Shown here piece by piece: positions 44,085 to 52,415 of a DNA stretch of 64,000 nucleotides. The stretch lies in the NCBI GenBank assembly GCA_963712955.1, contig CAVQKF010000014.1, positions 248,001-312,000 of the forward strand, in the 5' to 3' direction. The stretch comes from DATFVJ01 sp963712955. GTDB lineage: Bacteria; Actinomycetota; Actinomycetes; Streptosporangiales; Streptosporangiaceae. Position 1 is the stretch's first letter. Every line of letters starts with the position of its first letter. The position numbers and the translations under genes are program-made. Below the pieces are notes generated by a model, which was not told the origin of the DNA, did no database searches, and saw only the letters and a program-made list of their open reading frames with translations.

Positions 44085-45509
44085 TCAGGCGGCGGGTGCC
44101 TGCCCGCCGGGTTCCGGGTGGGGCGTCAGGGTGACGGTCATGCCGGGGTTGAGCTTTTCGAGCTGGCGGATCTTGTCGCGGGTCTTGCGCCGGGGGTCGA
44201 GCTGGTCGTGGTAGTCCGGTCCGAGCTCGATGTAGCGGAAGCCGGGGTCGGCGATGACGCGCCAGGCGATCTCGATGATGGTGCGGCATCCGGCGACGAT
44301 GGCCTTCTGCTTGCCCCGCCTGCGGGCGTGGCGCCGGTACCGGGCGCCGAGGAAGGTCTCGGTCCTGGCGGCGGTCATGACCGCGACTCCGGTCGCGCCG
44401 CGCAGGTACGGGTTGCCTTTGCCGGTGCGGCCGGCCTTGCTGGTGGCGCCGGACTGGATGGCGCGGGGAGTCAGCTTTGCCCAGGAGGCGGCGTGCCCGG
44501 GGGTGGGGAACTGGGTCATGTCGGTGCCAAGCTCGGCGACGATGACCTGGGCGGCGCCGCGGCCGATTCCGGTGATCTCATCGAGCCTGGCGATGACGCC
44601 CAGGACCGGCTCGCCGCATCCGGTGCACGGCCCGTCCGGCCCGGGCTGCCCGCAGCTCGTGCACACGCCGCCCAGGCCGGGCACGTTCTCCAGCTGGGCC
44701 TCGATCCGCTCGTCCAGCTCGGTGATCTTGGCGGACAGGTCATCGATGAGCTCCAGCACCATGCCGATCTCGAACCCGTGGATGTCGCGGAACCGGCCGG
44801 TCAGGGCCTCCGCCAGCTCGGCCTTGCTGGCGTGCAGCCGGTAATCGCCCAGCGCGGCCAGCGCGGCGGGGCTGCGCTCGCCGTCCACCAGGGCCTGCAG
44901 GAACCGGCGGCCGCTGCCGCCCATCAGGTCCGAGATCACGCTGGAGACCTTCAGCAGGGCATCCTCCAGGATCTTCTCGATCCGGTTCTGGTGACGGACC
45001 CGGTCATGGGTCAGGTTCGCCCGCAGCCGGGTCAGCGCCCGCAGGTCGCGAACGGGCTCCGGCGGCACGAACGAGCGGCGCAGCATGCCCCATTCGTTCA
45101 GCTTGCACAGCCACACGCAGTCCAGCCGGTCGGATTTGGACCGGCCCGGCAGGTGCTTGACGTCGCGGGCATTGACCAGCCACACCTCCAGGCCCGCCGC
45201 CTCCGCCAGGTAACACCAGATACGCCAGTAGTCGCTGGTGGACTCCAGCACCAGCCGCTCCACGCCCTGGCACACCAGGTGATCCATCAGCGCCACGACC
45301 GCGGCGAAGGTCGCGGTCACCTCCCACACCTTCTGGGTCCGCCGCCCCGCCCGGGACTCATGCGGCAGCCGCATGCACACCATCCCCGAGCCCTTGGCCA
45401 CATCGATCGCCGCCGCCCGGCTGATCACCTGCACCGGCTCATCGGTCACCTCCGCGCCGGCATCGCCGGGCACCGGCGGTGACGCCGGCCTGTTCCTCGT
45501 CCTGGCCAT
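44085..45509 (-). mobile_element. IS110-family transposase, 474 aa
   Basis: ATG 45509 starts MARTRNRPASPP; upstream codons in the frame look non-coding. The N-terminal RuvC-like DEDD nuclease domain shows AAAIDVAKGS (Asp), VLESTSDYW (Glu) and KSDRLD (Asp pair). The C-terminal transposase_20 domain has LDEITGIGRGAAQVIVAEL and the FPTPGHAASWAKLTP motif with the catalytic serine. A zinc-binding insert (CTSCGQPGPDGPCTGCG) lies between them. IS110 elements lack clear inverted repeats, so ends cannot be set from one copy; the element probably extends from about 44.0 to 45.9 kb. The gene is complete and may be active. Confidence 0.92.
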
Positions 45510-46234
45510 GAACAACCACACCCTTTCCTGGAAAGCGACACGGTGAGGCTGCCCGGGGAACGAGAGGGGGGAAGCCGAATCTGATCGGCGCGCACGCAGC
45601 AGCAGTACCCAGCCCGCAAGATCGTCCCCAGCGCTCAGACTATTTTTCGGGCACGAGGGCTCCACGGATAGTTCCGGCGACACAGGCAGCACGCCAGTAC
45701 GATGCCCCATCAATCACGGCCGTGTACGCCAGTCCGCGGTGAACCGGGACCAGACACCAGCACCACCGCCCGGTACACCCTTAAGCTGAGAACGGCGCGG
45801 CGCGGCACGGCGGCCGGGCGGCACACTCGCGCACGCCACCTGCGCCGCGGCCACCGTACCCGCCACGCCAGCCCGCCCAGGACGGGACGCGGACAAGTTT
45901 CGTGGCCACCAAACGCCACCAAGACCTGTTGACTATTTTGCGTCGTGCCCCACTTGGCGCGCTGGCTCAGGGTGGCGCTGGCTCGCGGCGCCGGCTCAGG
46001 GCATGACCGCGGTGGTTCACGTGAAACGCCAGGGCCCTCGGTTCCCAGAGGCTATGGCAGTTGGCGGAGGGGAAAGACCAGGTCAGCGGCTACCTCGGCG
46101 GTCCGAGGCGGAGCCTCGCTGGGAAACTGTTCAGGAGTGCCTTACCGCAATCACTAAGAGCGGCGTGTGCGCCACGGCCGCGTCCGTGCCGCACGCTGGA
46201 ACAGCCGGGTCCCACAGGATGCCAGGAGGCGCAG
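45510..46234. other. Non-coding region upstream of the IS110 transposase; candidate bridge-RNA region
   Basis: About 725 bp without a credible gene. The part next to the transposase (roughly 45510-45950) would be the long non-coding end of the element, where IS110-group elements are known to encode a bridge RNA on the transposase strand. GACTATTTT occurs at 45638 and again at 45931. The right part (about 45950-46234) leads into the thiamine-binding gene. No TPP riboswitch core was found. Confidence 0.45.
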
Positions 46235-46528
46235 ATGCTCGTAGCGTTCTCGATTACACCGCTCGGCGTGGGTGAAGACGTCGGCGGATACGTGGCCGAC
46301 GCGGTCAAGATCGTCCGCGCCAGCGGCCTGCCGAACCGGACCGACGCAATGTTTACGACGGTCGAGGGCGACTGGGACGAGGTGATGGGCGTGATCAAGC
46401 AGGCGGTGGACGCCGTCGCCGCGAACGCGCCGCGAGTGTCGCTCGTGCTCAAGGCCGACCTGCGGCCAGGGGTTACCGGGGCACTCACGGCAAAGGTTGA
46501 ATCTGTGGAACGCCACCTGCGCCGCTGA
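46235..46528 (+). CDS. Thiamine-binding protein (MTH1187/YkoF-like), 97 aa
   Basis: A perfect AGGAGG (46224-46229) precedes ATG 46235; a longer upstream frame is not used. The small ferredoxin-like protein has MLVAFSITPLGVGEDVGGYV, AVKIVRASGLPNRTDAMFTT, then EGDWDEVMGVIKQAVDAV and RVSLVLKADLRPG, the DUF77/thiamine_BP family. Relatives form tetramers and bind thiamine or a related pyrimidine in the cytoplasm. The gene stands alone; no thiamine transport or synthesis gene is adjacent. Confidence 0.85.
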   Translation: MLVAFSITPLGVGEDVGGYVADAVKIVRASGLPNRTDAMFTTVEGDWDEVMGVIKQAVDAVAANAPRVSLVLKADLRPGVTGALTAKVESVERHLRR

Positions 46529-46631
46529 CGCCAGCGCGGCGGCGCGTACCGGGTCTCCGCGCCATCGATCGATGTGTCCGCGCGCCGCCGTGCGCCAGAT
46601 CTGGCCCGTCGGGACGAGTGAGGCCGCTTTA

Positions 46632-46682
46632 ATGATCCCGGTGGCTTTTGTGACGCAGCCGCACACACGTTACCGGGATCAT
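46632..46682. terminator. Bidirectional terminator-like inverted repeat
   Basis: Perfect 11-bp arms ATGATCCCGGT (46632-46642) and ACCGGGATCAT (46672-46682) with a 29-base loop lie between the convergent thiamine-binding and nitroreductase genes. Position and symmetry fit a two-way terminator. Confidence 0.6.
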
Positions 46683-46704
46683 GACGCGTGGCCGTGGAAG
46701 CGGG

Positions 46705-47127
46705 TCATCTGGCGGGTGCCTGGTCGTCAGCCCGCTCAAGAACAACCACAGGAATCTCTCTTTGTGTCTTGCGCTGGTAGTCATCGTATGCAGGCCATGT
46801 AGCGACCATCTCACGCCACAGCGGCGGCTTCTCCCCGGGCTTGGCGGTGCGGGCGCGGGCGGTGAACTTGTCGCCGAGCACTTGCACGCTGACCTCGGGG
46901 TTCGCGAGAAGGTTCAGGTACCAGGCCGGGTGGGAGTCCGCTCCGCCCTTGGAGGCGACCACCACGTAGGCATCGCCGTGCTTGCGGTAGATGAGGGGCG
47001 TGGCATGCCGCTTGCGCGTCCGCCGGCCTGTCGTGGTCAGGATCAGGACCGTGGTGCCCTGCCATTCGTGACCTTCTGCGCCGTCGGTTTCTGTGTAGCG
47101 CCGGACGTGTTCCTCGCCGAATAGCAT
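46705..47127 (-). CDS. Deazaflavin (F420)-dependent nitroreductase family protein, 140 aa
   Basis: ATG 47127 has GGGAGG eight bases before it. A small split-barrel protein of the Ddn type: GHEWQGTTVLILTTTGRRTR, then KRHATPLIYRKHGDAYVVVA, SKGGADSHPAWYLNLLANPE and the closing REMVATWPAYDDYQRKTQRE. The ATPLIY, SKGG and HPAWYLNL motifs are diagnostic. Family members use reduced F420 to reduce quinones or nitro compounds. Its presence implies that the organism makes F420. Confidence 0.9.
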   Translation of the reverse strand: MLFGEEHVRRYTETDGAEGHEWQGTTVLILTTTGRRTRKRHATPLIYRKHGDAYVVVASKGGADSHPAWYLNLLANPEVSVQVLGDKFTARARTAKPGEKPPLWREMVATWPAYDDYQRKTQREIPVVVLERADDQAPAR

Positions 47128-47283
47128 CGCGATACCTCCCTGTTGTCGCGTTCCGCAGGCTAGCGCCAACGCCGACCGGCCGCATGCGGCGCGGAGGGCC
47201 CGTGATCGCGGTGGTCGATCGGGCGCGAAATCCACCGTAATCACGCACCCACGCGAGCGCAGGGAGTCACATAGGGTCGGTTC

Positions 47284-48966
47284 ATGCCAGATTCCGCTGA
47301 CAACGCCTTCGTGTCCGCCGCGCGGATTGTCCTCGACGGCATGCTGGAGCGCCGTCCAGAATTGGCTACCGAACTCGGGGACCACCGCTACGACGACAGG
47401 CTGACGGCCGGAACGGCTGAGTATTACGACGAGTCGATCCGCTGGACAGGCGACAGGCTCAACGAGCTCAAGGCGATCGACCTGGACCGTCTTTCACCGC
47501 AGAACAGGGTGGACGCGCAGATTCTCGCGAACCGGCTTGAGCTGATCCGCTTCAACATGGGCGAGTTGCGTGAGCATGAGTGGAACCCGCTGATCGCGAA
47601 CCCAGGACGCGCGATCTACCTGCTGCTCGCACGCGATTTCGCCCCCCTTCCCGAACGGCTGCGCGGCGTGGCGGGCCGTCTTGCCGCGATTCCTGGCGCC
47701 CTCGCGGCCGCCCGCACGGTGGCGGGCCCCATGCCGGCGGTGCACCTCCAGACCGCGCTCACCCAGTTCGCGGGCACGGCTCACCTGATCGGCGCGGAAC
47801 TGGACCGCGCCATCGCGGACGCGGCCCCGGCCGGTGGACAGGGAGCCGAGATGGCTGCGGCCCGGACCGCCGCGCTTGACGCGATCGAGGAACACCAGCG
47901 CTGGCTCCGGCGGCGGCTGGAGGACGCGGAGCGGAACGGCGGCGGCCGCGATCCCCGGATAGGAGCGGAGCGCTTCGCGCACAAGCTGCGCCTCACCCTG
48001 GACGCCGAGTCCGACGCCGGAGAGATCGTGTCCCGCGCCGAATCCGACCTGGAACGCGTCACCTCCCAGATCACCGAGACGGCGGCACGGCTGACGGGTG
48101 AGAGCCCGAGGACAGCGGGACTGGTCCGGCGCGTGCTCGATTCGCTCGCCGCGGACGTGCCGGACAACGCCACGATCCTGGGCCTGGTGCGGCGCGCCTT
48201 CGACGAGCAGAGCGAGTTCGTACACGAGCACGAACTCGTGACCACCTACGACGGTGACCCGGTTGAGGTGATCGAGATGCCGGAGATCGACCGCGGCATC
48301 GCGGTCGCGTACTGCGATCCGCCCGGTCCACTCGAGGCTGGCCAGGAGCCGACGTTCGTCGCCGTGTCGCCGACCCCGGAGGGCTGGACGCGGGACCGTA
48401 CGGACTCGTTCTACCGCGAGTACAACAAGCACATGGTCCATAACCTCATGGTCCACGAAGGGATGCCCGGCCATGTGCTCCAGCTACAGCACTCGCGGCG
48501 GTTTGCCGGGGACTCGCCCGTGCGCGCGGTGCTGCGGTCCGGCTCGTTCGTGGAGGGCTGGGCGGTCTACTCAGAGCAGCTGATGGCCGAGCATGGTTAC
48601 CCGGGCGAGGGGAACCCGGACGCCATCCGCATGCAGCAGCTGAAGATGCAGCTCCGGATGATCATTAACACCATTCTCGACGCCCGGGTGCACTGCGACG
48701 GCATGACCGAGACCGAGGCGATGGCGCTCATGACAAGCCGCGGGCATCAGGAGGAGGGAGAGGCGGCTGGCAAGTGGCGCCGTGCGCTTCTGACCTCGGC
48801 GCAGCTGTCGACGTACTACGTCGGCTTCACCGAGGTCAGTGACCTCGCCGCGGAGTTGCGCGGCGCTCATCCCCGCTGGCAGGAGCGGCATCTGCACGAC
48901 ATGATGCTTGCCCACGGGTCGCCGGCGGTCCGGTACCTGCGCACCCTGCTGGCGCAGGCTGACTAG
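47284..48966 (+). CDS. DUF885 family protein, probable metallopeptidase-like, 560 aa
   Basis: ATG 47284 follows a short gap divergent from the nitroreductase. The protein is mainly helical, without a signal peptide. The conserved block KHMVHNLMVHEGMPGH (His391, Glu392, His397) resembles a zinc-binding HExxxH-type motif and is followed by FVEGWAVYSEQLMAEHGYPG, with the second conserved glutamate. This is the DUF885 layout, found in proteins annotated as peptidases; activity has rarely been proven. Length is typical. Confidence 0.85.
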   Translation: MPDSADNAFVSAARIVLDGMLERRPELATELGDHRYDDRLTAGTAEYYDESIRWTGDRLNELKAIDLDRLSPQNRVDAQILANRLELIRFNMGELREHEWNPLIANPGRAIYLLLARDFAPLPERLRGVAGRLAAIPGALAAARTVAGPMPAVHLQTALTQFAGTAHLIGAELDRAIADAAPAGGQGAEMAAARTAALDAIEEHQRWLRRRLEDAERNGGGRDPRIGAERFAHKLRLTLDAESDAGEIVSRAESDLERVTSQITETAARLTGESPRTAGLVRRVLDSLAADVPDNATILGLVRRAFDEQSEFVHEHELVTTYDGDPVEVIEMPEIDRGIAVAYCDPPGPLEAGQEPTFVAVSPTPEGWTRDRTDSFYREYNKHMVHNLMVHEGMPGHVLQLQHSRRFAGDSPVRAVLRSGSFVEGWAVYSEQLMAEHGYPGEGNPDAIRMQQLKMQLRMIINTILDARVHCDGMTETEAMALMTSRGHQEEGEAAGKWRRALLTSAQLSTYYVGFTEVSDLAAELRGAHPRWQERHLHDMMLAHGSPAVRYLRTLLAQAD

Positions 48967-49010
48967 CGGACGCGCGGCACTGTTTTTTGTAGCTTCCCGC
49001 TGCTTCCTTG

Positions 49011-49823
49011 CTACTCCTTGAGCCCGACGCCGCCGAACGCGCCGAAGCGCTCGGGTCGGGAGTCCACATCGCCGGGCGCGTCGGGCCGCCACAGCGGCAG
49101 GTGGACGAGCCCGGGCTCGACCAGGGTGAAGCCCCGGAACTGCTCGAGGATCTGCGCCTTCGAGCGCAGCACGATCTCGGTGGCGGTACGGGCGGAGAGC
49201 TTCTGTGCCTCGACGACCTCGGGCGGCTGATCCTCGTAGGTGACGTGCGAAATGACCACGTAGCTGCCTGGCACGACCGCCTCGCGCAACTGGCCGACGA
49301 TTCCTGGAGGGTCATCCTCGTCTTGAATGAAGTGCATGATGCCGGCGAGCAGGATGCCAGCCGGCTTGCTCAGGTCGAGCAGCCCGAGCAGCTGTGGATC
49401 GGCCAGGATCCTTTGCGGATCACGCACATCGGCGTGCAGCACGGCGACCCGGTCATTTCCCGCCAGAATAGCCCGGCTGTGCGCGACAGCGACCGGGTCG
49501 ATGTCGACGTAGACAATGCGGGCCTCCGGTGCGATGTGCTGCGCGATTTCGTGGACGTTCCCGACGGTGGGGATACCCGAGCCGATGTCGAGAAACTGGC
49601 GGATGCCAGCGTCAATGAGATACCGGACGGCACGGCGCAAGAAATCGCGCCCGGCACGCATGGTCTCGCCCACGTTCGGCGTCATCCGCGCGATTTCGTT
49701 GGCCAGCGCCCTGTCGATGGCGAAATTGTGGGCACCGCCCAGGAAGTAGTCGTAGACGCGTGCGGCGCTCGGCGCCTCGACGTCAACATCCGCCGGCGCC
49801 GAATCAGGCCGGTTCTCCGTCAT
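49011..49823 (-). CDS. DUF574-type S-adenosyl methyltransferase, 270 aa
   Basis: ATG 49823 starts MTENRPDSAPADVDVEAPSA, followed by the family hallmark ARVYDYFLGGAHNFAIDR. The SAM site is FLDIGSGIPTVGNVHEIAQ, with IVYVDIDPVAVAHSRAIL after it; then VLHADVRDP and PAGILLAGIMHFIQDEDDP. This family is greatly expanded in Streptomyces and Streptosporangiales-like genomes and its targets are unknown. It faces the DUF885 gene tail to tail. Confidence 0.9.
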   Translation of the reverse strand: MTENRPDSAPADVDVEAPSAARVYDYFLGGAHNFAIDRALANEIARMTPNVGETMRAGRDFLRRAVRYLIDAGIRQFLDIGSGIPTVGNVHEIAQHIAPEARIVYVDIDPVAVAHSRAILAGNDRVAVLHADVRDPQRILADPQLLGLLDLSKPAGILLAGIMHFIQDEDDPPGIVGQLREAVVPGSYVVISHVTYEDQPPEVVEAQKLSARTATEIVLRSKAQILEQFRGFTLVEPGLVHLPLWRPDAPGDVDSRPERFGAFGGVGLKE

Positions 49824-49994
49824 GGCGATCCCTAATCCCTCGCTTCCCCCAGTCAGCGTAGCGCCACGCGACTGGCGGCAGCGCCGTTGAGATGATGACA
49901 ACCCGACTCATCGTCTTGATACAGAAAGTATCATTGTGATTGCAAGTAGTCATTGTGCATGCATGGCACATGTGTGATCAGGTCCAGGAGCAGC

Positions 49995-52337
49995 ATGAGT
50001 GAAAAGCGCCGGGACGGGTTCACCGGCGGCCGATCCGATCCGGCCGCGGCCGGTGTCCGGCACGATCAGTTGATCGCCGAGTGGGCGGCCACGCTCGCCA
50101 GGACGAGCCATGTGCCGATGAGCCCAGCGGAGATACTGCGGCTTCTGGACCAACTGGCCGGCGAGCTGACCGCTATCGTGTGCGGCTCGCCGTTCCGCCC
50201 GCAAGAGGCGCAAGGAGTCGGGACGGCGCTCGTAGATGCGCATTTCGTGGGCGCCGGGGCACTTGGCCCAAGTCTCAGCGCCTTCGCGCAGGTCGCGGGG
50301 GCAACGTTCGCATCGGATCCGCCGCAGGACGCTGACGAGCGGCTCCGTGCCGTCATGGAGGCGATAGCCACTGGTTATGTACGGGCGTTGCGCGAGCGCA
50401 CGCTGGCTGAGCAGGAGTCGATCAGGCGGGCAGAGATCGTTGAGCGGCGGCGCGCGGAGGACGCCTTGCGCGCCAGCGAAGCACGGTTTCGCGCCGTGTT
50501 CACCGAGGCGCACATCGGCATCGGGCTCGCGGACCTGGACGGCGGGATTGTCCAGGGAAATCCGGCGTTCGCGCGAATGCTCGGCTACACGCCCGCCGAG
50601 TTCGCCGAACTGAAAGTGGCCGACTTCACCCTGCCCGAGGACACGCCGGGAATGTGGGAGAGCTACGGGGCCATGCTCCGGGGCGAACTGGACTGCATCC
50701 GTACCCAGAAGCGCTACCGGCGCAAGGACGGCGGCCTGGTATGGACCAACCTCACCGCATCGCTGATCAGGGACGCCCGGGGTGAGCCGCGGTACACGCT
50801 CGCGTTGGTCGAAGATGTCTCCGACCGCCGCCTGCTCGAAGAACGACTGCGCTATCAGGCACTGCATGATCCGCTGACCGGATTGCCCAACCGCACGCTG
50901 TTCTTCGAGCGCCTCACCGCGGCGCTCGCCGATCCGGACGGTCGGATCGGTATTTGTTACCTCGACCTCGACGACTTCAAGCTCGTCAACGACACGCTGG
51001 GCCACCATGTCGGCGATCAGCTGCTGATTGGCCTTGCCGAGCGTCTCGACCGCGCCGTCGCCGAGTCCAACGGACTCGTCGCGCGTATGGGCGGCGACGA
51101 GTTCGTGGTTCTCATTGAGTATTCTGAAGGCGTGGCAGAACTGGCCACCCTCTCCAGCGGGATCCTCGCCGAAGTCGCACGGCCCTTCACCATCGGTGCG
51201 CACCGTATCGGCGTGAGCGCGTGCGTCGGCATTGTGGAACGCCCAGCGACTGAAACCTCGGCGGCCGACCTGATCAAGGATGCCGACGGGGCCCTTTACT
51301 GGGCCAAGTCGGAAGGTCCAGGCCAGTGGGCGGTCTACGATCCAGGCCGGAGAGCCGAAGACGCCACGCGCCTGACCCTTACCGCCTCGATCCGCACAGC
51401 ACTTGAGCGCGGCGAGTTCACGGTCTCCTACCAGCCGATCGTCGAACTGCCCGGCGCCACACTCCAGGGCGCGGAGGCCTTGCTGCGCTGGAATCATCCG
51501 ACGCTTGGCACGCTCCCGCCAGATACCTTCATCGCGCTCGCGGAGGCCAGCGGGGTCATCATGGCCCTCGGCCGATGGGTCATCGAGCAGTCGTGCCGCC
51601 AGGCGGCCGCGTGGCAGCAGATCCGCCGGGAGTCCGCGCCCTTCGTCAGCGTCAACTTGTCCGTGCGGCAGGCGGCCGCAGCCGATCTGGTGGACGACGT
51701 CGCGCGAACGCTGGAACGAACTGGTTTGCCCCCGCACCTGCTGCAGCTCGAGCTCACAGAGGGCGCCCTGGTGGAAGCTGGCGGCAGGCCGCTTGACGCG
51801 CTGCAGAAGCTCTCAGGCATGGGCGTGCGGATCGCCGTCGACGACTTCGGTACCGGGTACTCAAATCTTGCCTATTTGCGTCGGCTGCCGGTCGACACGC
51901 TCAAACTGCCTGCATCGTTCGTGCGCGAGATCCCCCCAGGCGGCGGATGCGGTGCTGTCGGTCCCGCAGCCGCGGACCGAGCAGGTGCGGGCGGCTTCCC
52001 GGGCCCGCCCGACAGTGCCAGGCGGGCAGACAGTGCCGGGCCGCCGTCCCTGGCCGGGCCGGACCTGGCGGGCTCGGTGGACGTGGCCGGGCCGGACCTG
52101 GCGGACGAACCGATCATCTCGGCACTGGTCAGCCTCGCGCATACGCTCGGGCTGACGGTGACCGTGGAGGGCGTCGAGAACCGCGAGCAGGCCAGGCGCC
52201 TCTCCGCTCTCGGCTGCGACACGGCTCAGGGGTGGTATTTCGCCCGCGCGGTCGCCGGTAATGACATCAGCGCCCTCCTTCGTGCCGGCAGCCGGCCCTC
52301 GTTCGGCCCCCTGCACCCGTTCTCCGGAGCAGGTTGA
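49995..52337 (+). CDS. PAS-GGDEF-EAL cyclic-di-GMP protein with an insert in the EAL domain, 780 aa
   Basis: ATG 49995 is preceded by AGGAGC. Order: an N-terminal helical region (1-150), a PAS domain (about 160-280, FRAVFTEAHIGIGLADLDGG), a GGDEF domain with intact MGGDEFVV (366-370) and LPNRTLFFERL, then an EAL domain with AEALLRW (Glu494) and DDFGTGYSNLAYLRRLP. After LKLPASFVREI, where LKID is usual, a glycine/proline/alanine insert of about 56 residues precedes IISALVSLAHTLGLTVTVEG. Cyclase activity is plausible; phosphodiesterase activity is uncertain because of the insert and the changed LKID. No membrane segments. Confidence 0.88.
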   Translation: MSEKRRDGFTGGRSDPAAAGVRHDQLIAEWAATLARTSHVPMSPAEILRLLDQLAGELTAIVCGSPFRPQEAQGVGTALVDAHFVGAGALGPSLSAFAQVAGATFASDPPQDADERLRAVMEAIATGYVRALRERTLAEQESIRRAEIVERRRAEDALRASEARFRAVFTEAHIGIGLADLDGGIVQGNPAFARMLGYTPAEFAELKVADFTLPEDTPGMWESYGAMLRGELDCIRTQKRYRRKDGGLVWTNLTASLIRDARGEPRYTLALVEDVSDRRLLEERLRYQALHDPLTGLPNRTLFFERLTAALADPDGRIGICYLDLDDFKLVNDTLGHHVGDQLLIGLAERLDRAVAESNGLVARMGGDEFVVLIEYSEGVAELATLSSGILAEVARPFTIGAHRIGVSACVGIVERPATETSAADLIKDADGALYWAKSEGPGQWAVYDPGRRAEDATRLTLTASIRTALERGEFTVSYQPIVELPGATLQGAEALLRWNHPTLGTLPPDTFIALAEASGVIMALGRWVIEQSCRQAAAWQQIRRESAPFVSVNLSVRQAAAADLVDDVARTLERTGLPPHLLQLELTEGALVEAGGRPLDALQKLSGMGVRIAVDDFGTGYSNLAYLRRLPVDTLKLPASFVREIPPGGGCGAVGPAAADRAGAGGFPGPPDSARRADSAGPPSLAGPDLAGSVDVAGPDLADEPIISALVSLAHTLGLTVTVEGVENREQARRLSALGCDTAQGWYFARAVAGNDISALLRAGSRPSFGPLHPFSGAG
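51934..52102 (+). repeat. Low-complexity insert inside the EAL domain
   Basis: About 56 codons rich in Gly, Pro, Ala and Asp, with the near repeat VAGPDLAD / LAGPDLAG, interrupt the EAL fold between the DDFGTGYS strand and the EGVE strand. The frame is kept. The composition matches other coding minisatellites in this window. Confidence 0.6.
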
Positions 52338-52415
52338 ACTGGGTATTCTCCGCAGCGAATGGGAACGTTAACGGAAAGTGACAGGCTGACGCCGTAACGG
52401 GCACGACCCGGCGGC

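Noticed and set aside
44076..45482. 468-codon plus-strand open frame
   Set aside because: Antisense shadow of the IS110 transposase, which has clear catalytic motifs on the other strand.
45950..46234. TPP riboswitch before the thiamine-binding gene
   Set aside because: Only an isolated CTGAGA word occurs further upstream (about 45785); the rest of the TPP core is absent.
47655..47666. Further copy of the hairpin-element arm (TCCCGAACGGCT)
   Set aside because: It lies inside the DUF885 coding sequence, lacks the second arm and tail, and is explained by codons.
49950..51737. 595-codon minus-strand open frame
   Set aside because: Shadow of the GGDEF-EAL gene; no motifs and unlikely composition.
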